This document shows, piece after piece, positions 1 to 5,946 of a DNA stretch of 7,761 bases. The position numbers and the translations under genes were made by a program. The DNA is from an uncultured Caryophanales bacterium. GTDB lineage: Bacteria; Bacillota_I; Bacilli_A; RF39; UBA660. The first letter of the stretch is position 1, and each line of letters opens with the position of its first letter. The notes below the pieces were generated by a model that saw only the letters and a program-made list of their open reading frames with translations, was not told the DNA's origin and did not search any database. Location: contig CAJLIR010000032.1 of assembly GCA_905206805.1 (NCBI GenBank), forward strand, positions 1 through 7,761, written 5' to 3'.

Positions 1-51
1 TATTATCTCTCCATTACCTAGAGTTTTTTCTATAATCTTAATTTTTATCAC
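1..51 (-). CDS. Start of an unidentified gene running off the left edge
   Basis: A very strong Shine-Dalgarno sequence (GGGAGGTGAT, complement of about 47-56) is followed by an open frame that reads IKIIEKTLGNGEII and leaves the window. No ATG or TTG lies at the right distance. Two starts are possible: GTG at 51-49, which overlaps the Shine-Dalgarno sequence and would add three residues, or a rare ATT at 42-40. The ATT is placed as the ATGs of other genes in this window are, about 4 bases after GGTGAT. The gene follows the GAPDH terminator on the same strand. Only 14 to 17 residues are visible and I do not recognise the family. Confidence 0.45.
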   Translation of the reverse strand, partial: MIKIKIIEKTLGNGEII

Positions 52-101
52 CTCCCATATATATTTTTCGAAAAAACTATTCCATTTCCCTGCTTTTTAA
101 C

Positions 102-131
102 AAAAAAAAAGTTCAATTTTAATGAACTTTT
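102..131 (-). terminator. Intrinsic terminator after gap
   Basis: On the minus strand a 9-bp stem (AAAAGTTCA at 107-115 on the plus strand pairing with TGAACTTTT at 123-131, loop of 7) is followed by a run of nine T residues (plus-strand A at 102-110). It begins 10 bases beyond the GAPDH stop codon, the expected place for a rho-independent terminator closing the kinase/small-ORF/gap operon. Confidence 0.85.
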
Positions 132-140
132 CTAATAATA

Positions 141-1154
141 TTATTTATTCATAAGTTTTCCAAGATAAAGTGCTGTTCTTACCATTTGCGCACTATAACT
201 CATTTCATTATCATACCAAGCAACTACTTTTACTAATTGACGTCCATCAACTTCTAAAACACTAGTAAGTAATCCATCAACTAATCCTCCTAGAGTAGAG
301 CCAATTATATCACTTGACACTATTGGATCAACTGTATATCCTAACGTTTCATTTTTATTTTGAATAAAAGCATTATTAATCTCTTCAACAGTTACATTTT
401 TTTCTAATTCAAGAGTTAAATCAACAACAGAACCAGTAGTTGTAGGAACTCTTAAAGCACTACCATCTAATTTTCCCTTTAATTCTGGAATAACTAAACC
501 AATAGCACTTGCCGCACCTGTCGATGATGGAATTATATTTGCTGCTGCTGCACGTCCACGACGAGACTTCGCACCTTTTTTATGAGCAATATCAAGTGTA
601 GCTTGATCATTTGTATATGCATGAACTGTTGTCATGTAACCCTTTACAATTTTGAAATTATCATTTAACACTTTACATACTGGTGCTAGACAATTTGTTG
701 TACAAGAAGCAGCACTAATAACTTCTTCAGTTCCATCTAATGTATCATGATTTACATTATAAACAATTGTCTTCATATCACCTTTTCCAGGTGCACTAAT
801 TATAACTTTTTTGGCACCTGCCTTAATATGAGCTAATGCCTTATCCTTTTCCACAAATCTTCCAGTACATTCAAATACTTCATCGATTTGTAATTCACCC
901 CAAGGTAAATTCGCAGGATCTGTTTCTGAATATACTCTGATTTTTTTATTACCTACAATAATATAATTACCTTCATAACTTATTTCATCTACACGGTAAT
1001 TCCTATGTGATGTATCATATTTTAATAAATATGCTAACTGTTCTGCATCAGTCAAATCATTAATAGCTACAACATCAAACATAGGATTACTATCCATAAG
1101 TCTAAATACTAATCTTCCAATTCTTCCAAAACCATTAATCGCAACTCTTATCAT
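141..1154 (-). CDS. gap: Glyceraldehyde-3-phosphate dehydrogenase (NAD-dependent, phosphorylating)
   Basis: Cytosolic glycolytic enzyme that oxidises and phosphorylates glyceraldehyde 3-phosphate to 1,3-bisphosphoglycerate with NAD+. The 337-residue length is normal for the family. The N-terminal Rossmann domain opens with INGFGRIGR (residues 7-15), and Asp33 after the second strand suits NAD binding. The catalytic motif is SCTTN (150-154, nucleophile Cys151) with partner His178, and the nicotinamide-binding YDNEMSYS segment lies near residue 314. The segment around SRRGRAAA (197-204) resembles glycolytic GapA rather than gluconeogenic GapB; this assignment is by family resemblance. The start is set by AGGAGA six bases upstream of ATG. 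It is the last gene of a probable operon with a nucleoside kinase and a 52-residue protein. Arg codons include several CGT, as expected for a highly expressed gene. Confidence 0.98.
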   Translation of the reverse strand: MIRVAINGFGRIGRLVFRLMDSNPMFDVVAINDLTDAEQLAYLLKYDTSHRNYRVDEISYEGNYIIVGNKKIRVYSETDPANLPWGELQIDEVFECTGRFVEKDKALAHIKAGAKKVIISAPGKGDMKTIVYNVNHDTLDGTEEVISAASCTTNCLAPVCKVLNDNFKIVKGYMTTVHAYTNDQATLDIAHKKGAKSRRGRAAAANIIPSSTGAASAIGLVIPELKGKLDGSALRVPTTTGSVVDLTLELEKNVTVEEINNAFIQNKNETLGYTVDPIVSSDIIGSTLGGLVDGLLTSVLEVDGRQLVKVVAWYDNEMSYSAQMVRTALYLGKLMNK

Positions 1155-1157
1155 TTA

Positions 1158-1316
1158 TTATCTCCTATCAAATTTTTTTATTTTACAAATATCACTACTT
1201 GGTAAACTGTCATACATTTTAGAATAATCAATTTGATTTAATTCTAGCATTTGCTTTAAACTTTTTAATATCTTTTTTTTAAATTTTACTTTTTTATACT
1301 TATTTTTTTTAATCAT
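1158..1316 (-). CDS. Small very basic protein between kinase and gap (unknown)
   Basis: A 52-codon frame, ATG at 1316 to TAA at 1158, fills the gap between the kinase and GAPDH genes. Its start is 17 bases after the kinase stop and its stop is 3 bases before the GAPDH ATG. About 11 of the first 21 residues are lysine (MIKKNKYKKVKFKKK...). The second half (ELNQIDYSKMYDSLPSSDIC) is more varied and the protein ends KKFDRR. No signal peptide or membrane segment is seen. The last codons AGG AGA double as the GAPDH ribosome-binding site, suggesting translational coupling. Its own ribosome site is weak (AAGAAAGTAG), so it may depend on ribosomes finishing the kinase gene. It survives two runs of eight A, which argues for a real frame. 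I do not recognise the family; nucleic-acid or ribosome binding is only a guess from the charge. Confidence 0.6.
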   Translation of the reverse strand: MIKKNKYKKVKFKKKILKSLKQMLELNQIDYSKMYDSLPSSDICKIKKFDRR

Positions 1317-1333
1317 ACTGCACACTACTTTCT

Positions 1334-2998
1334 TTAATCATTGAATACACTACCACCAATAAATTCCCTAAGTATTGAATCACTAGGAACATCATCACTA
1401 GGAATTGGTAAAAAATTTCTCAAAAAATTTATCAACCTTAATGCTTCTGGGTACATAGGATCATCCTCTGCAACAGAAAATAATAAAGGTTCTGCATAAG
1501 TTTTTAAAACTCCAATTTCATATACTAATGCAGAATTAATAATTTCATCTACATTGTCCTGATATGGAAAAATATATTTTTCTTCCCCTCTCTTTATTTT
1601 TGACCACATTTTAAGAGTATCACTAGCACTATGTCCACGATATTTATTATCCCTGATAATTCTTCTTAATTTTCTTGTATCAGTTGTACGAATATAGTTA
1701 TGATTATCAATATTTAATTGTGTTAGTGGACTAATATATATTTTAAATTTATTTTTAGATTCAATTGACATTGTCATAACATCATTTAAAGCATGTAACC
1801 CTTCAATAATTATTATATCGTTTTCTCCTAATTTTAACCACTTATTTTTATATTCTCTTTTTCCAAGAACAAAATTATATTGAGGTAATAATACTTTTTC
1901 ACCATCTAACAAACTGAAAAGTTGTTTGTTAAACAAATCAATATCCAAGGCATCTATCGATTCAAAATCGAGTTCTCCATTTTCATCTCGTGGTGTATCC
2001 TCTCTATTAACAAAATAATCATCAATTGAAATTTGATGTGGGACTAAGCCTTTACTTCGAAGATAAACTTCTAATTTTTTCGATGTAGTAGTTTTTCCAC
2101 TAGATGAAGGTCCCGCAATTAAAACAACTTTAATATTTTTTGAATTCTCATATATTTTATCCGCTATTTTCGAAATTTGACTATTATAATATGCTTCTGA
2201 TAAGCGAATTAAATCACTATACTTACCTAATGAAACAATTTCATTTAAATCTGCTGCATTTGAAATTTCAATTTTTCTTCCCCAATTAGTATAATCTAGA
2301 AATTTATTAAATAACAATTCATGATGCTTATATGGTAAAACACATTCTGGATTAAATATATCTGGATAACACATTACAAAACCTGATTCATTAATATAAT
2401 TTAAGGCAAACTCTTCTAAATATCTAGTTGATGGAACCATTTCACTATAATAATAGTCATAAACATCATCAATACGATACAAATTTATATAAGTATTACT
2501 AATATATTTTAAAACTTTAACTTTATCTAACCATTTTTTCTTTTTAAAATATTTTATTGAATCTATTCTAGATGCACTAATTTTATTAAAAATCAAATCT
2601 TCAGATACAATTTTATTCATTTCTGTTTCAATATTTTTTAAAACTGATTTAGTTATCTTTATATCAACTAACTCACAATATACACCTTTACTAACTGAAT
2701 GTTCAATTAAAACCTCAGCATCTTGACCAAATAATCTTTTAATTGCTAACACTAACATAAATTGTAAACTTTTTCGATAAATATGATTTCCAACTAAAGA
2801 ACTTCTATCATAAAAATCAATGTTGCATTTTTTTGTTAATTTATCACTTAAGTCTACTATAGAATTGTCTACATTTGCAACTAATATAGGATATTCAAAA
2901 TATCCTTGGAACTTCTCTCCAATTTCTTTAAAAGTTGTTCCTTCTAAAAAATCCATGGTAATAATATTACGAAAATTAACTTTGATACTTCTAGACAT
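1334..2998 (-). CDS. TGS-domain nucleoside (uridine) kinase, phosphoribulokinase/uridine kinase family
   Basis: Probable cytosolic kinase of the bacterial family that joins a threonyl-tRNA-synthetase-like N-terminus (TGS and SAD-like regions) to a phosphoribulokinase/uridine-kinase C-terminal domain; family members are annotated uridine or nucleoside kinase. At 554 residues it has the usual full length. Residues 1-65 are TGS-like, and about 65-240 include the family segment CYPDIFNP...PYKHHELLFNKF (210-234). The kinase domain starts near 289 with Walker A GPSSSGKTT (296-304), then IDDYF (325-329), the strand IIIIEGLHALN (395-405) and the Arg-rich lid-like TRKLRRIIRD (441-450). ATG is preceded by AGAGGGAT. 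It heads an operon with the 52-residue ORF and gap. Pyrimidine salvage is the likely role, but the true substrate cannot be read from sequence. Confidence 0.9.
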   Translation of the reverse strand: MSRSIKVNFRNIITMDFLEGTTFKEIGEKFQGYFEYPILVANVDNSIVDLSDKLTKKCNIDFYDRSSLVGNHIYRKSLQFMLVLAIKRLFGQDAEVLIEHSVSKGVYCELVDIKITKSVLKNIETEMNKIVSEDLIFNKISASRIDSIKYFKKKKWLDKVKVLKYISNTYINLYRIDDVYDYYYSEMVPSTRYLEEFALNYINESGFVMCYPDIFNPECVLPYKHHELLFNKFLDYTNWGRKIEISNAADLNEIVSLGKYSDLIRLSEAYYNSQISKIADKIYENSKNIKVVLIAGPSSSGKTTTSKKLEVYLRSKGLVPHQISIDDYFVNREDTPRDENGELDFESIDALDIDLFNKQLFSLLDGEKVLLPQYNFVLGKREYKNKWLKLGENDIIIIEGLHALNDVMTMSIESKNKFKIYISPLTQLNIDNHNYIRTTDTRKLRRIIRDNKYRGHSASDTLKMWSKIKRGEEKYIFPYQDNVDEIINSALVYEIGVLKTYAEPLLFSVAEDDPMYPEALRLINFLRNFLPIPSDDVPSDSILREFIGGSVFND

Positions 2999-3025
2999 AA
3001 TTATCCCTCTATTCTACTTATAATT

Positions 3026-3054
3026 ATTCTATCAAAAAAAAAATATTTTGTCAC
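3026..3054 (-). promoter_or_regulatory. Sigma-A-type promoter for the kinase/gap operon
   Basis: On the minus strand GTGACA (3054-3049) is separated by exactly 17 bases from TAGAAT (3031-3026); each hexamer matches the consensus at five of six positions. The predicted start near 3019 gives a leader of about 20 bases containing the AGAGGGAT ribosome site. No other promoter is needed for the following two genes, which are tightly packed. Prediction from pattern only. Confidence 0.6.
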
Positions 3055-3077
3055 ATTTTTTAATGAATAAATATTAA
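3048..3077 (+). promoter_or_regulatory. Probable clpP promoter
   Basis: TTGTCA (3048-3053), an 18-base spacer, and TATTAA (3072-3077) face clpP and predict a leader of about 30 bases. The -35 hexamer overlaps that of the divergent kinase promoter. No CtsR heptad repeat (GGTCAAA type) and no CIRCE hairpin is visible, so the usual clpP heat-shock controls are not apparent. Confidence 0.4.
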
Positions 3078-3114
3078 TACTTTACACTATTATAAATATT
3101 AGAGAGGTGATAAT

Positions 3115-3684
3115 ATGGGATTAATTCCTACTGTAATTGAAAAATGTAATAATGGAGAAAGAGCTTATGATATATATTCTAGATTATTAAAAGATAGAAT
3201 TATTATGCTAAATGGTGAAATTGATGACATAAATTGTAATACTATAATTAGTGAACTTCTATATCTTGATTCATTAAATCATAATGATATAAGTTTATAT
3301 ATTAATTCTCCAGGAGGAAGTGTCACAGCTGGTATGGCAATATATGACACAATGAATTTTATAAAAAGTGATGTTTCAACAATTTGTATAGGAATGGCTG
3401 CATCAATGGGGGCATTTCTGTTATCAAGTGGTGAAAAAGGAAAAAGATTTGCCCTACATAATAGTGAAGTTATGATTCATCAACCATTAGGAGGAGCTCA
3501 AGGACAAGCAACAGAAATAAAAATCGCTGCAGAACGAATTTTAAAAATGCGTGAAAAATTAAATAAAATGCTTGCTAAAAATACTGGAAAAGATTTAAAA
3601 ACTATTGAACATGATACAGAAAGAGACCATTTTTTAACAGCAAATGAAGCAGTTCAATATGGATTAATAGATAAAATTTTATAA
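3115..3684 (+). CDS. clpP: ATP-dependent Clp protease proteolytic subunit ClpP
   Basis: Serine protease that forms the tetradecameric chamber of ClpXP/ClpCP and degrades unfolded or tagged proteins in the cytosol. At 189 residues it is close in sequence to Bacillus ClpP from the first residues (GLIPTVIE...GERAYDIYSRLLKDRI). The catalytic triad is visible at the standard numbers: Ser97 in GMAASMGAF, His122 in MIHQPLGG and Asp171 in ERDHF. The start is set by GAGAGGTGAT four bases before ATG; no long propeptide is present. The protein stops at GLIDKIL, lacking the few extra C-terminal residues of Bacillus ClpP. It diverges from the kinase operon and no Clp ATPase gene is in view. Downstream lie two membrane-protein genes on the same strand, about 50 bases away. 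Confidence 0.98.
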   Translation: MGLIPTVIEKCNNGERAYDIYSRLLKDRIIMLNGEIDDINCNTIISELLYLDSLNHNDISLYINSPGGSVTAGMAIYDTMNFIKSDVSTICIGMAASMGAFLLSSGEKGKRFALHNSEVMIHQPLGGAQGQATEIKIAAERILKMREKLNKMLAKNTGKDLKTIEHDTERDHFLTANEAVQYGLIDKIL

Positions 3685-3733
3685 ATATTGTATAAAAATT
3701 TTTATATATTTACATAATATTTTTGGTGATAAT

Positions 3734-4243
3734 ATGTACTACATAAATTGTTTTTGGGTATATTCTATTATAGGATTTATATTAGAAACAATATCATACT
3801 CGATTTTCAAGTGGTCTGGTGAAAGTGGAATTTTATATGGTCCCTGGACACCATTATATGGATTTGGCGCAGTTATAATTATTTTTACTACAAAATATAT
3901 CTTTAAAAACTTAAAAAAAAATAAATATATAAAATTCTTTTTAGTTTTTTTATTTAATTTTTTTCTATTAAGTTTTATCGAATTAGTTGGTGGACTTTTA
4001 ATTGAAAAATTATTTTCAGTGACATGGTGGGATTATAGTGATCACTTATATCATATAGGTAAATATGTAGCACTTGATATGTCTTTAATTTGGGGATTTG
4101 CAGCTATAATACTTATTTATTTAATTAAACCTTTGATGGATAAAATAATTAAAATAATTCCGAATTTTATTGGTATTATTATGTTATTAATTATTATTTC
4201 CGACTTTATTATAACAATATTCACAAAAATAAAAATAAATTAA
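3734..4243 (+). CDS. Putative ABC-transporter type IV (CmpB-like) membrane protein
   Basis: A 169-residue integral membrane protein of the family called putative ABC-transporter type IV (ABC_trans_CmpB); no biochemical role is firmly established for it. Family marks are the N-terminal YSIIGFILET (10-19), the loop GILYGPWTPLYGFGA (32-46), and the later WWDYSDHLYHIGKY segment (98-111) followed by LIWGFAA (118-124). About five hydrophobic segments are seen, near 4-20, 44-59, 67-90, 113-132 and 142-164. ATG follows GGTGAT by four bases. It lies 49 bases after clpP; the gap holds a perfect AT palindrome (TATAAAAATTTTTATA, 3691-3706) and possible weak promoter elements, so it may be co-transcribed with clpP or separate. 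No ABC ATPase gene is nearby. Confidence 0.8.
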   Translation: MYYINCFWVYSIIGFILETISYSIFKWSGESGILYGPWTPLYGFGAVIIIFTTKYIFKNLKKNKYIKFFLVFLFNFFLLSFIELVGGLLIEKLFSVTWWDYSDHLYHIGKYVALDMSLIWGFAAIILIYLIKPLMDKIIKIIPNFIGIIMLLIIISDFIITIFTKIKIN

Positions 4244-4264
4244 TCTTTTTTGATTAATTTTTTT
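4237..4264 (+). terminator. AT-rich intrinsic terminator after the CmpB-like gene
   Basis: A 9-bp stem, AAATTAATC (4237-4245) with GATTAATTT (4252-4260), loop of six T, runs into a tract of seven T (4258-4264). It overlaps the TAA stop of the preceding gene. The stem contains only one G-C pair, so it may be leaky, allowing read-through into the DUF1294 gene. Confidence 0.5.
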
Positions 4265-4289
4265 ATGATATAGTTTATTTGGTGATTAT

Positions 4290-4535
4290 ATGTATTATTT
4301 TTTGTTAATCAATACAATTTCATTTTTATTTTATGGTATTGATAAATATAATTCTATAAAAGGAAAATGGCGTATTAAAGAAAATACTTTAATTTCTTTG
4401 AGTTTTTTAGGAGGAGTAATTGGTTCTATAACTGGTATCTATTTATTTCATCATAAAACCAAAAAATTAAAATTTAAAATTCTTAATTTAATTTCATTAA
4501 TATTATGGATTACTCTTTATTTTTTAATAAATTAA
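4290..4535 (+). CDS. DUF1294 family small membrane protein
   Basis: An 81-residue protein of the DUF1294 family, whose function is unknown. The family core is plain: YGIDKYNSIKGKWRI (15-29), then ENTLISLSFLGGVIGS (31-46), then GIYLFHHKTKKLKF (49-62), a pattern close to that of characterised members of the alignment in order and spacing. Hydrophobic segments at about 2-15, 33-52 and 64-80 suggest two to three membrane passes. ATG follows GGTGAT by five bases. An extended -10-like element (TGATATAGT, 4266-4274) lies just upstream but would leave almost no leader. It converges on a spore-protein gene, whose terminator T-tract overlaps this stop codon. Confidence 0.85.
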   Translation: MYYFLLINTISFLFYGIDKYNSIKGKWRIKENTLISLSFLGGVIGSITGIYLFHHKTKKLKFKILNLISLILWITLYFLIN

Positions 4536-4553
4536 AAAGAGGTTAAGACCTCT
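4534..4553 (-). terminator. Intrinsic terminator of the short SASP gene
   Basis: A 6-bp GC-containing stem, AGAGGT (4538-4543) with ACCTCT (4548-4553), four-base loop, is followed on the minus strand by a T-tract (plus-strand A at 4534-4538). There is no T-tract on the plus side, so it serves the minus-strand spore gene. It overlaps the stop codon of the convergent DUF1294 gene by two bases. Confidence 0.75.
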
Positions 4554-4554
4554 A

Positions 4555-4734
4555 TTAACTTAAATGTTGCATACCTAGTTGAACTAATCTTTTAGTCATT
4601 TCCCCACCTACTGAACCATTCATTCTAGAAGATGTGTCTGGACCTAAAGTTACGCCAAATTCACGAGCTATTTCATATTTCATATTTTCAATAGCTTGTT
4701 TTGAACCAGGAACTACTAACTTATTTGTATTCAT
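4555..4734 (-). CDS. Small acid-soluble spore protein, alpha/beta type (short form)
   Basis: DNA-binding protein that coats and protects spore DNA, made in the forespore and degraded by the Gpr protease at germination. The 59 residues cover the family core: LVVPGSKQAIENMKYEIA (6-23), EFGVTLGP (25-32) and the signature NGSVGGEMTKRLVQLG (39-54). It stops at MQHLS, missing the glutamine/glycine-rich end seen in the paralogue at 5660-5869. At the Gpr cleavage region it reads YEIAREF, with Arg where Ser or Asn is usual; whether this slows cleavage is unknown. ATG is preceded by AAGGTGGTGA. A sigma-G-like promoter lies upstream and a terminator follows, so it is likely a single-gene unit. Confidence 0.93.
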   Translation of the reverse strand: MNTNKLVVPGSKQAIENMKYEIAREFGVTLGPDTSSRMNGSVGGEMTKRLVQLGMQHLS

Positions 4735-4758
4735 TTACTTCACCACCTTGTTTAATAT

Positions 4759-4788
4759 TATAATACCCAAGATTGTGAAATATATTTA
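4759..4788 (-). promoter_or_regulatory. Sigma-G-like forespore promoter of the short SASP gene
   Basis: Minus-strand TAAATA (4788-4783), 17-base spacer, TATTATA (4765-4759). Compared with the Bacillus sigma-G consensus (TGHATR, 17-18, CATWMTA) it matches five of six and six of seven positions. TATTAT also resembles a sigma-A -10, but no good TTGACA-like box is spaced for it. The SASP context favours sigma-G. Confidence 0.5.
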
Positions 4789-4811
4789 TAAAAACTATTG
4801 CCAATTTTTGG

Positions 4812-5516
4812 TTAAGATAAATTATTTCCAACTAAATATAAAACTATACAAAGTATAACAGCTAAAATTAACATAGTTAAAACAGGTGTACTAATTAATT
4901 TTTTCTTTGGTTTACTTTCCTTTTCTTTATTATTTAATAAATTATCTAAACTTGATAATTTATCATCAGAATGAATAAAACTTTCAGTTGGATCAATATC
5001 TTCATCTACTTCTTCTTCATCTTTAGAACTATCTTTTGTTTCTATATTATTATCCTTATTTAAATTTTGTTCAATTTTATTATCAAAATCAAATGAGATT
5101 TCTTCATTTTCCTTAGGAGTTTCTTCATTAGTATCCACGATTTCTTCATTCCTGTGATATTTTTTTAAATTTTCTAAAGAAGATGTTGGAATGCTAATTT
5201 TTTGAACACTATCCAATACTATTGTAGCTGTATCAATTATATTACTATAATCACTAATTTCCGTTACAGGATTATTATTAGATAAAATGCCCTTAATTAC
5301 ATCTAAAAAAGTACTTTGTTTCTCACTATCAATTTTATTTACTACTAAACATTGATCACCATAACTAATTTTTCCAATATAAATATCAATTACACTCTTT
5401 TCAACCTGAGTATTGTAATAAACAATATAATTAACGTCATCAATTTTAAATGTAGTAGCTAAATTAACCAATGTACTTGATTTTCTATCATCTTTACTAT
5501 GTAAATAAAATTCCAT
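4812..5516 (-). CDS. Tail-anchored acidic membrane protein (unknown)
   Basis: Not recognised as a named family. The start at 5516 is chosen because AGGGTGAT sits four bases before that ATG; an upstream in-frame ATG at 5540 has no such site and lies inside the predicted -10 box. The 234 residues have three parts. A folded-looking, strand-rich N-terminal domain (1-120) contains FKIDDVNYIVYY (23-34) and IDIYIGKISYGDQCLVVNKI (43-62); this loosely recalls small DUF1292-type domains, which I cannot confirm. A long acidic, Asn/Glu/Asp-rich and probably disordered linker spans 123-200. A positive patch KPKKK (202-206) precedes one membrane helix (about 210-229) and five last residues. There is no signal peptide, so the bulk should face the cytosol. 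It lies between two SASP genes but has a sigma-A-like promoter, so a sporulation role is unproven. Confidence 0.85.
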   Translation of the reverse strand: MEFYLHSKDDRKSSTLVNLATTFKIDDVNYIVYYNTQVEKSVIDIYIGKISYGDQCLVVNKIDSEKQSTFLDVIKGILSNNNPVTEISDYSNIIDTATIVLDSVQKISIPTSSLENLKKYHRNEEIVDTNEETPKENEEISFDFDNKIEQNLNKDNNIETKDSSKDEEEVDEDIDPTESFIHSDDKLSSLDNLLNNKEKESKPKKKLISTPVLTMLILAVILCIVLYLVGNNLS

Positions 5517-5539
5517 AACAATCACCCTATTCTGAAACA

Positions 5540-5568
5540 ATTTTATAATAATTTTCCTATTTTTTCAA
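5540..5568 (-). promoter_or_regulatory. Sigma-A-type promoter of the tail-anchored protein gene
   Basis: Minus-strand TTGAAA (5568-5563), 17-base spacer, TAAAAT (5545-5540), each five of six to consensus. The predicted start near 5533 keeps the AGGGTGAT ribosome site (5528-5521) and supports the ATG at 5516. A perfect TATAAT (5576-5571) just upstream lacks a convincing -35 box. Confidence 0.5.
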
Positions 5569-5618
5569 GTATTATAGTTATATTATTGACATATTTTGAA
5601 AAATTTTACATAAATATT

Positions 5619-5642
5619 AAAAAAAGACAGTAAAGTTCTGTC
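5619..5642 (-). terminator. Intrinsic terminator of the longer SASP gene
   Basis: A 5-bp stem GACAG (5626-5630) with CTGTC (5638-5642), seven-base loop, extendable by a G-T pair, is followed on the minus strand by seven T (plus-strand A at 5619-5625). It lies about 18 bases beyond the SASP stop codon. Confidence 0.7.
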
Positions 5643-5659
5643 CATTTCTAATAGTATAA

Positions 5660-5869
5660 TTATTTTGATTGGAAACTATTTCCACCCATTTGTTGTTCTC
5701 CCATTTGAACTAATCTTTTAGTGATTTCTCCACCTACTGATCCATTAGCTCTAGAAGTAGCATTTGGTCCCATAGTTACACCTAATTCATTTGCTATTTC
5801 ATATTTCATTTTTTCAATAGCTTGTTTAGCACCAGGTACAACTAAATTACTCATATTTTTATTATTCAT
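5660..5869 (-). CDS. Small acid-soluble spore protein, alpha/beta type
   Basis: Forespore DNA-coating protein giving spores resistance to DNA damage. The ATG at 5869 is chosen because AGGAGGTGA (5883-5875) lies five bases before it; an in-frame ATG at 5923 falls upstream of the sigma-G -35 box and has no ribosome site. The 69 residues include NLVVPGAKQAIEKMKYEIA (8-26), the Gpr cleavage context YEIANELGV (23-31, cut expected after Ala26), and the signature NGSVGGEITKRLVQMGEQQMGG (42-63), ending NSFQSK. It is about 50 bases downstream of the thiI stop on the same strand, with its own sigma-G-type promoter and a terminator. Confidence 0.97.
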   Translation of the reverse strand: MNNKNMSNLVVPGAKQAIEKMKYEIANELGVTMGPNATSRANGSVGGEITKRLVQMGEQQMGGNSFQSK

Positions 5870-5892
5870 TTTGTTCACCTCCTGTACACTAA

Positions 5893-5922
5893 TAGAATGT
5901 GTACATTTGGTTTTTTCATACA
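5893..5922 (-). promoter_or_regulatory. Consensus sigma-G (forespore) promoter of the longer SASP gene
   Basis: Minus-strand TGTATG (5922-5917), spacer of exactly 17, CATTCTA (5899-5893). Both boxes agree fully with the Bacillus sigma-G consensus TGHATR-(17/18)-CATWMTA. The predicted start near 5886 leaves a leader carrying the AGGAGG site. The promoter begins about 25 bases past the thiI stop, so forespore expression is independent of thiI transcription. Confidence 0.75.
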
Positions 5923-5946
5923 TTTTTTTTATTGGAAATTTTTGGT

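Noticed and set aside
2820..3023. Plus-strand open frame of 67 codons
   Set aside because: Antisense to the N-terminus of the kinase gene, no ribosome site, and it crosses the divergent promoter region.
3055..3114. CtsR or CIRCE (HrcA) operator upstream of clpP
   Set aside because: No GGTCAAA-type repeats and no TTAGCACTC/GAGTGCTAA inverted repeat found.
3691..3706. Perfect 16-base AT palindrome after clpP as a terminator or operator
   Set aside because: It has no loop or G-C pairs and no following T-tract; such palindromes arise readily in sequence this AT-rich.
4795..4811. Short inverted repeat CCAA-TTT-TTGG after the tail-anchored protein gene
   Set aside because: Only a 4-bp stem, with its nearest T-tract six bases away; too weak to call a terminator.
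4634..4858. Plus-strand open frame of 74 codons
   Set aside because: Antisense shadow of the short SASP gene. Its likeness to the frame at 5721-5975 only reflects that both are opposite SASP genes.
5870..5923. Eighteen-residue N-terminal extension of the longer SASP
   Set aside because: It would start upstream of the sigma-G promoter, has no ribosome site and no counterpart in the SASP family; the AGGAGG site points to 5869.
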